7,588 bases of DNA, taken from the NCBI GenBank assembly GCA_031267005.1, contig JAIRZX010000177.1, positions 1-7,588 on the forward strand. Reading direction: 5' to 3'. Of the stretch, positions 6,136-7,588 are shown one piece after another. This DNA comes from Deltaproteobacteria bacterium (GTDB taxonomy: Bacteria; Desulfobacterota; Desulfarculia; Adiutricales; Adiutricaceae). The notes beneath the pieces were generated by a model, which was given only the letters and a program-made list of their open reading frames with translations, made no database searches and had not been told where the DNA came from. Within the stretch, counting starts at the first letter, position 1. Every line of letters begins with the position of its first letter. Both the position numbers and the translations under genes were made by a program.

Positions 6136-6279
6136 CTCGACCCAGACCCCGACCCCGCCAACGGGCCCGGGCCCGGTCCCGTGCCCGACCCAGGTCCAGG
6201 TCCAGGACCAGGTCCAGGTCCAGGTCCAGATCCTGATCCTGATCCTGATCCTGACCCCGAGCCTCAGCCCAAGCCCGCT
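6136..6279. repeat. Hexanucleotide array, 24 units in three sub-blocks
   Basis: Hexamers keep one phase from 6136. CCCGAC/CCCGGG-like units come first (6136-6189), then CCAGGT units (6190-6225, with one CCAGGA), then CCAGAT and CCTGAT units (6226-6249), then decayed CCTGAC, CCCGAG, CCTCAG and CCCAAG units. The sub-blocks suggest successive local expansions after point mutation. The period is a multiple of three, so chance frames encode Gly-Pro and Asp-Pro repeats, but nothing else supports a protein. Confidence 0.85.
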
Positions 6280-6517
6280 CGACCGCTTCCGCGGCCAGGC
6301 GCCCCCCCTGCCTCGGGCTGCCCTGCGGACCCGGATCCCCCTCCGTCCTCCCGTTCCGTCTTCACCGGCGCGGAACGGCCTTCCCCGACATCCTGTCCTG
6401 GCTTCTTCGGGCCCTCGCCTTTGGCTTTGCCGCTCGCTCCCGTTCCCCTCCCCGCGGCAAGCCGGGGGCGTGGCGGCTCCTGCCGCTTGCCTTTAACGGC
6501 CAGCCTTTAGCATTACC

Positions 6518-6546
6518 TTCAAATTCCAGAGTGTCGGTGATAATAT
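6518..6546 (+). promoter_or_regulatory. Candidate sigma-70 promoter of the sigma-54 activator gene
   Basis: TTCAAA (6518-6523) and TAATAT (6541-6546) are separated by exactly 17 bp, and TGA directly before the -10 gives an extended -10 motif. Transcription would start near 6553, leaving a leader of about 95 nt before the ATG at 6649. It is the best plus-strand promoter I can see before this gene. Confidence 0.5.
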
Positions 6547-6566
6547 ACGGGTGCCATCCGGAAAGA

Positions 6567-6598
6567 CGGGAGGGAAAGGTCGTTGTTGCCGCCTCCCG
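6567..6598 (+). other. Inverted repeat in the activator leader
   Basis: CGGGAGG (6567-6573) pairs perfectly with CCTCCCG (6592-6598) around an 18-nt loop. It falls inside the predicted leader of the sigma-54 activator. No T-tract follows, so it is not a standard terminator. It could be an RNA hairpin or a dyad operator, or chance in GC-rich DNA. Confidence 0.35.
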
Positions 6599-6648
6599 AA
6601 CCGATGCGAACGCGGCGCCCAGAACGGGGGCCTGCGGGAAAGGGGAAA

Positions 6649-7588
6649 ATGGATCCCGGCGAGAAGACACTTCTGGACGCCCTTATAAGGGTCTGCGACG
6701 ATCTGGCCTGGGACCGCAAGACGGACCCGGACGAGCTCTTCGAGCTCACGAGGGCCGTCCCCGGCGGCGAGGGTTTCTCCCGGCTGGCCGAAAGCTTCGG
6801 GCTGATGCTGGTGAAGCTCGAGGCCAGGGCAATAGAGCGCGACAACCTGATGAAGGAGCTGAAGGGCCGCATGCGGGAGCTCGAGGTGGCCCGCGAGATG
6901 CTTGCCAGGCGGAACGACTTCCTCCAGCGCACGGTTTCCGAGACGTGGAACCGCCCCTTCCTGGGCAAGTCCCCGGTAGTGGAGAAAGTCGTGAAGACCG
7001 CCCTCTCCATGGCCCAGCGCCCCATAAACACCATGATCCTCGGCCCCACCGGGAGCGGCAAGGAGGTCATGGCCAAGATGATCTTCTTCAACTCCCCCCG
7101 CCGGGAGAAGGAGTTCGTGGCGGTCAACTGCACCGCCATCCCCGACACCCTCTTCGAGAGCGAGATGTTCGGCATCGAAAAGGGCGTGGCCACGGGAGTC
7201 AACCAGCGAAAAGGGCTCATAGAGGAGTCCAGCGGCGGGACGCTTTTCCTGGACGAGGTGGGAGACATGGCCCCGGAGAACCAGGCCAAGCTCCTGAGGG
7301 TCCTGGAGGAGCACGAGGTCATGCACGTGGGCGGCCACAAGACCATTCCCGTGGATCTCCACGTAATCTCCGCCACCAACTCCGACATCCGCGCGGCCGT
7401 GGCGGCCCGCCGCTTCAGGGAGGACCTGTTTTACCGCCTGAACGTGCTCGAGCTGGTGCTCCCCCCCTTGTGCGAGCGGGGGGACGACGTGCTCCTCCTC
7501 GCGCGGGACTTCCTCCAGAAGCACGCTGCCCGCCTGGGCCGCGCCAGGATGACCTTGACGCACGAGGCGGACGCCCAGCTCATGCTCT
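6649..7588 (+). CDS. Sigma-54-dependent transcriptional activator (AAA+), partial
   Basis: 313 residues are visible; the end of the AAA+ domain and any DNA-binding domain lie beyond the window. The N-terminal segment (1-100) has no recognisable receiver, GAF or PAS domain and ends in a charged, probably coiled-coil helix (about 55-97). The AAA+ core has Walker A GPTGSGKE (132-139), Walker B GTLFLDE (197-203, D202 and E203), sensor I SATNSD (241-246) and the arginine-finger region RRFREDLFYRLNV (254-266). The sigma-54 contact loop, normally GAFTGA, reads GVATGV (179-184). Such proteins hydrolyse ATP to remodel sigma-54 RNA polymerase at promoters. The ATG at 6649 follows AGGGG at proper spacing; an in-frame ATG at 6604 lacks a ribosome site. 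The target is unknown. It points away from the envelope genes and need not be related to them. Confidence 0.95.
   Translation, partial: MDPGEKTLLDALIRVCDDLAWDRKTDPDELFELTRAVPGGEGFSRLAESFGLMLVKLEARAIERDNLMKELKGRMRELEVAREMLARRNDFLQRTVSETWNRPFLGKSPVVEKVVKTALSMAQRPINTMILGPTGSGKEVMAKMIFFNSPRREKEFVAVNCTAIPDTLFESEMFGIEKGVATGVNQRKGLIEESSGGTLFLDEVGDMAPENQAKLLRVLEEHEVMHVGGHKTIPVDLHVISATNSDIRAAVAARRFREDLFYRLNVLELVLPPLCERGDDVLLLARDFLQKHAARLGRARMTLTHEADAQLML

Larger units (their letters stand above)
5680..6517. other. Gene-poor intergenic stretch with two short-repeat tracts
   Basis: I find no gene on either strand. The longest plus-strand opening (5764-6510) translates to unstructured, proline-rich sequence with a GP/DP repeat, has no ribosome site or recognisable domain, and is open in overlapping frames as well, as expected for a GC-rich 6-bp repeat. 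Minus-strand frames through the repeat meet stop codons. The plus strand is pyrimidine-rich through much of the stretch. The only clear structures are the 7-bp tract (5812-5902) and the 6-bp tract (6136-6279). No terminator hairpin with a T-run is seen. Confidence 0.65.

Noticed and set aside
5764..6510. 248-codon plus-strand opening with Gly-Pro/Asp-Pro repeats
   Set aside because: It arises from the 6-bp repeat in GC-rich DNA. Other frames are open too, there is no ribosome site, and the flanks look non-coding.
6493..7563. Long minus-strand openings opposite the sigma-54 activator (also 6519-7388)
   Set aside because: They mirror the AAA+ gene, a familiar false annotation. The plus-strand frame has Walker A, Walker B, sensor I and a good ribosome site.

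Overview
The window looks like a high-GC, Gram-negative-type bacterial chromosome. The grounds are an NtrC/PspF-type sigma-54 activator, an OmpR/EnvZ-type two-component pair resembling CpxR/CpxA, and an LtaS/MdoB-family periplasmic transferase. Nothing in the sequence fixes the taxon. A deltaproteobacterium-like lineage is a guess. I see no transposase, integrase, CRISPR array, tRNA or rRNA.

Layout. Positions 1-4673 hold four minus-strand genes that read right to left: a CpxR-like response regulator (3963-4673), a histidine kinase that overlaps it by 4 bp (2848-3966), a PAP2-family membrane phosphatase (2020-2742) and an LTA-synthase-like alkaline-phosphatase-superfamily transferase (1-1880, cut by the left edge). 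Further right on the same strand is a 137-residue half-size EamA (drug/metabolite transporter family) protein (5041-5454) with a leader of about 150 nt. Positions 5680-6517 appear to hold no gene. The plus-strand sigma-54 activator starts at 6649 and runs off the right edge.

How the genes may work together (inference). The kinase has two membrane helices and only about 24 residues between them, so it probably senses something in or at the membrane. Its regulator would control envelope enzymes: a lipid phosphatase and a transferase that moves a phospholipid-derived head group onto an envelope acceptor. Two direct-repeat sites, GTAAC-N5-GTAAC-N6-GTAAC upstream of the transferase and GTAAC-N5-GTCAC upstream of the EamA gene, resemble the E. 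coli CpxR box GTAAA-N5-GTAAA. They are candidate operators for the regulator encoded here. The arrangement recalls pmrCAB/cpx-type envelope-stress circuits.

The most unusual property lies between the genes. Several intergenic gaps contain degenerate tandem repeats, each with its own period: about 21 bp at 1948-2010, about 19 bp at 2748-2860 (running into the kinase stop codon), 5 bp at 4746-4960 (43 units in one unbroken phase), 7 bp at 5812-5902 and 6 bp at 6136-6279. The units differ in sequence and length. This suggests a genome-wide habit of filling intergenic space with decayed short tandem repeats, rather than one mobile repeat family.
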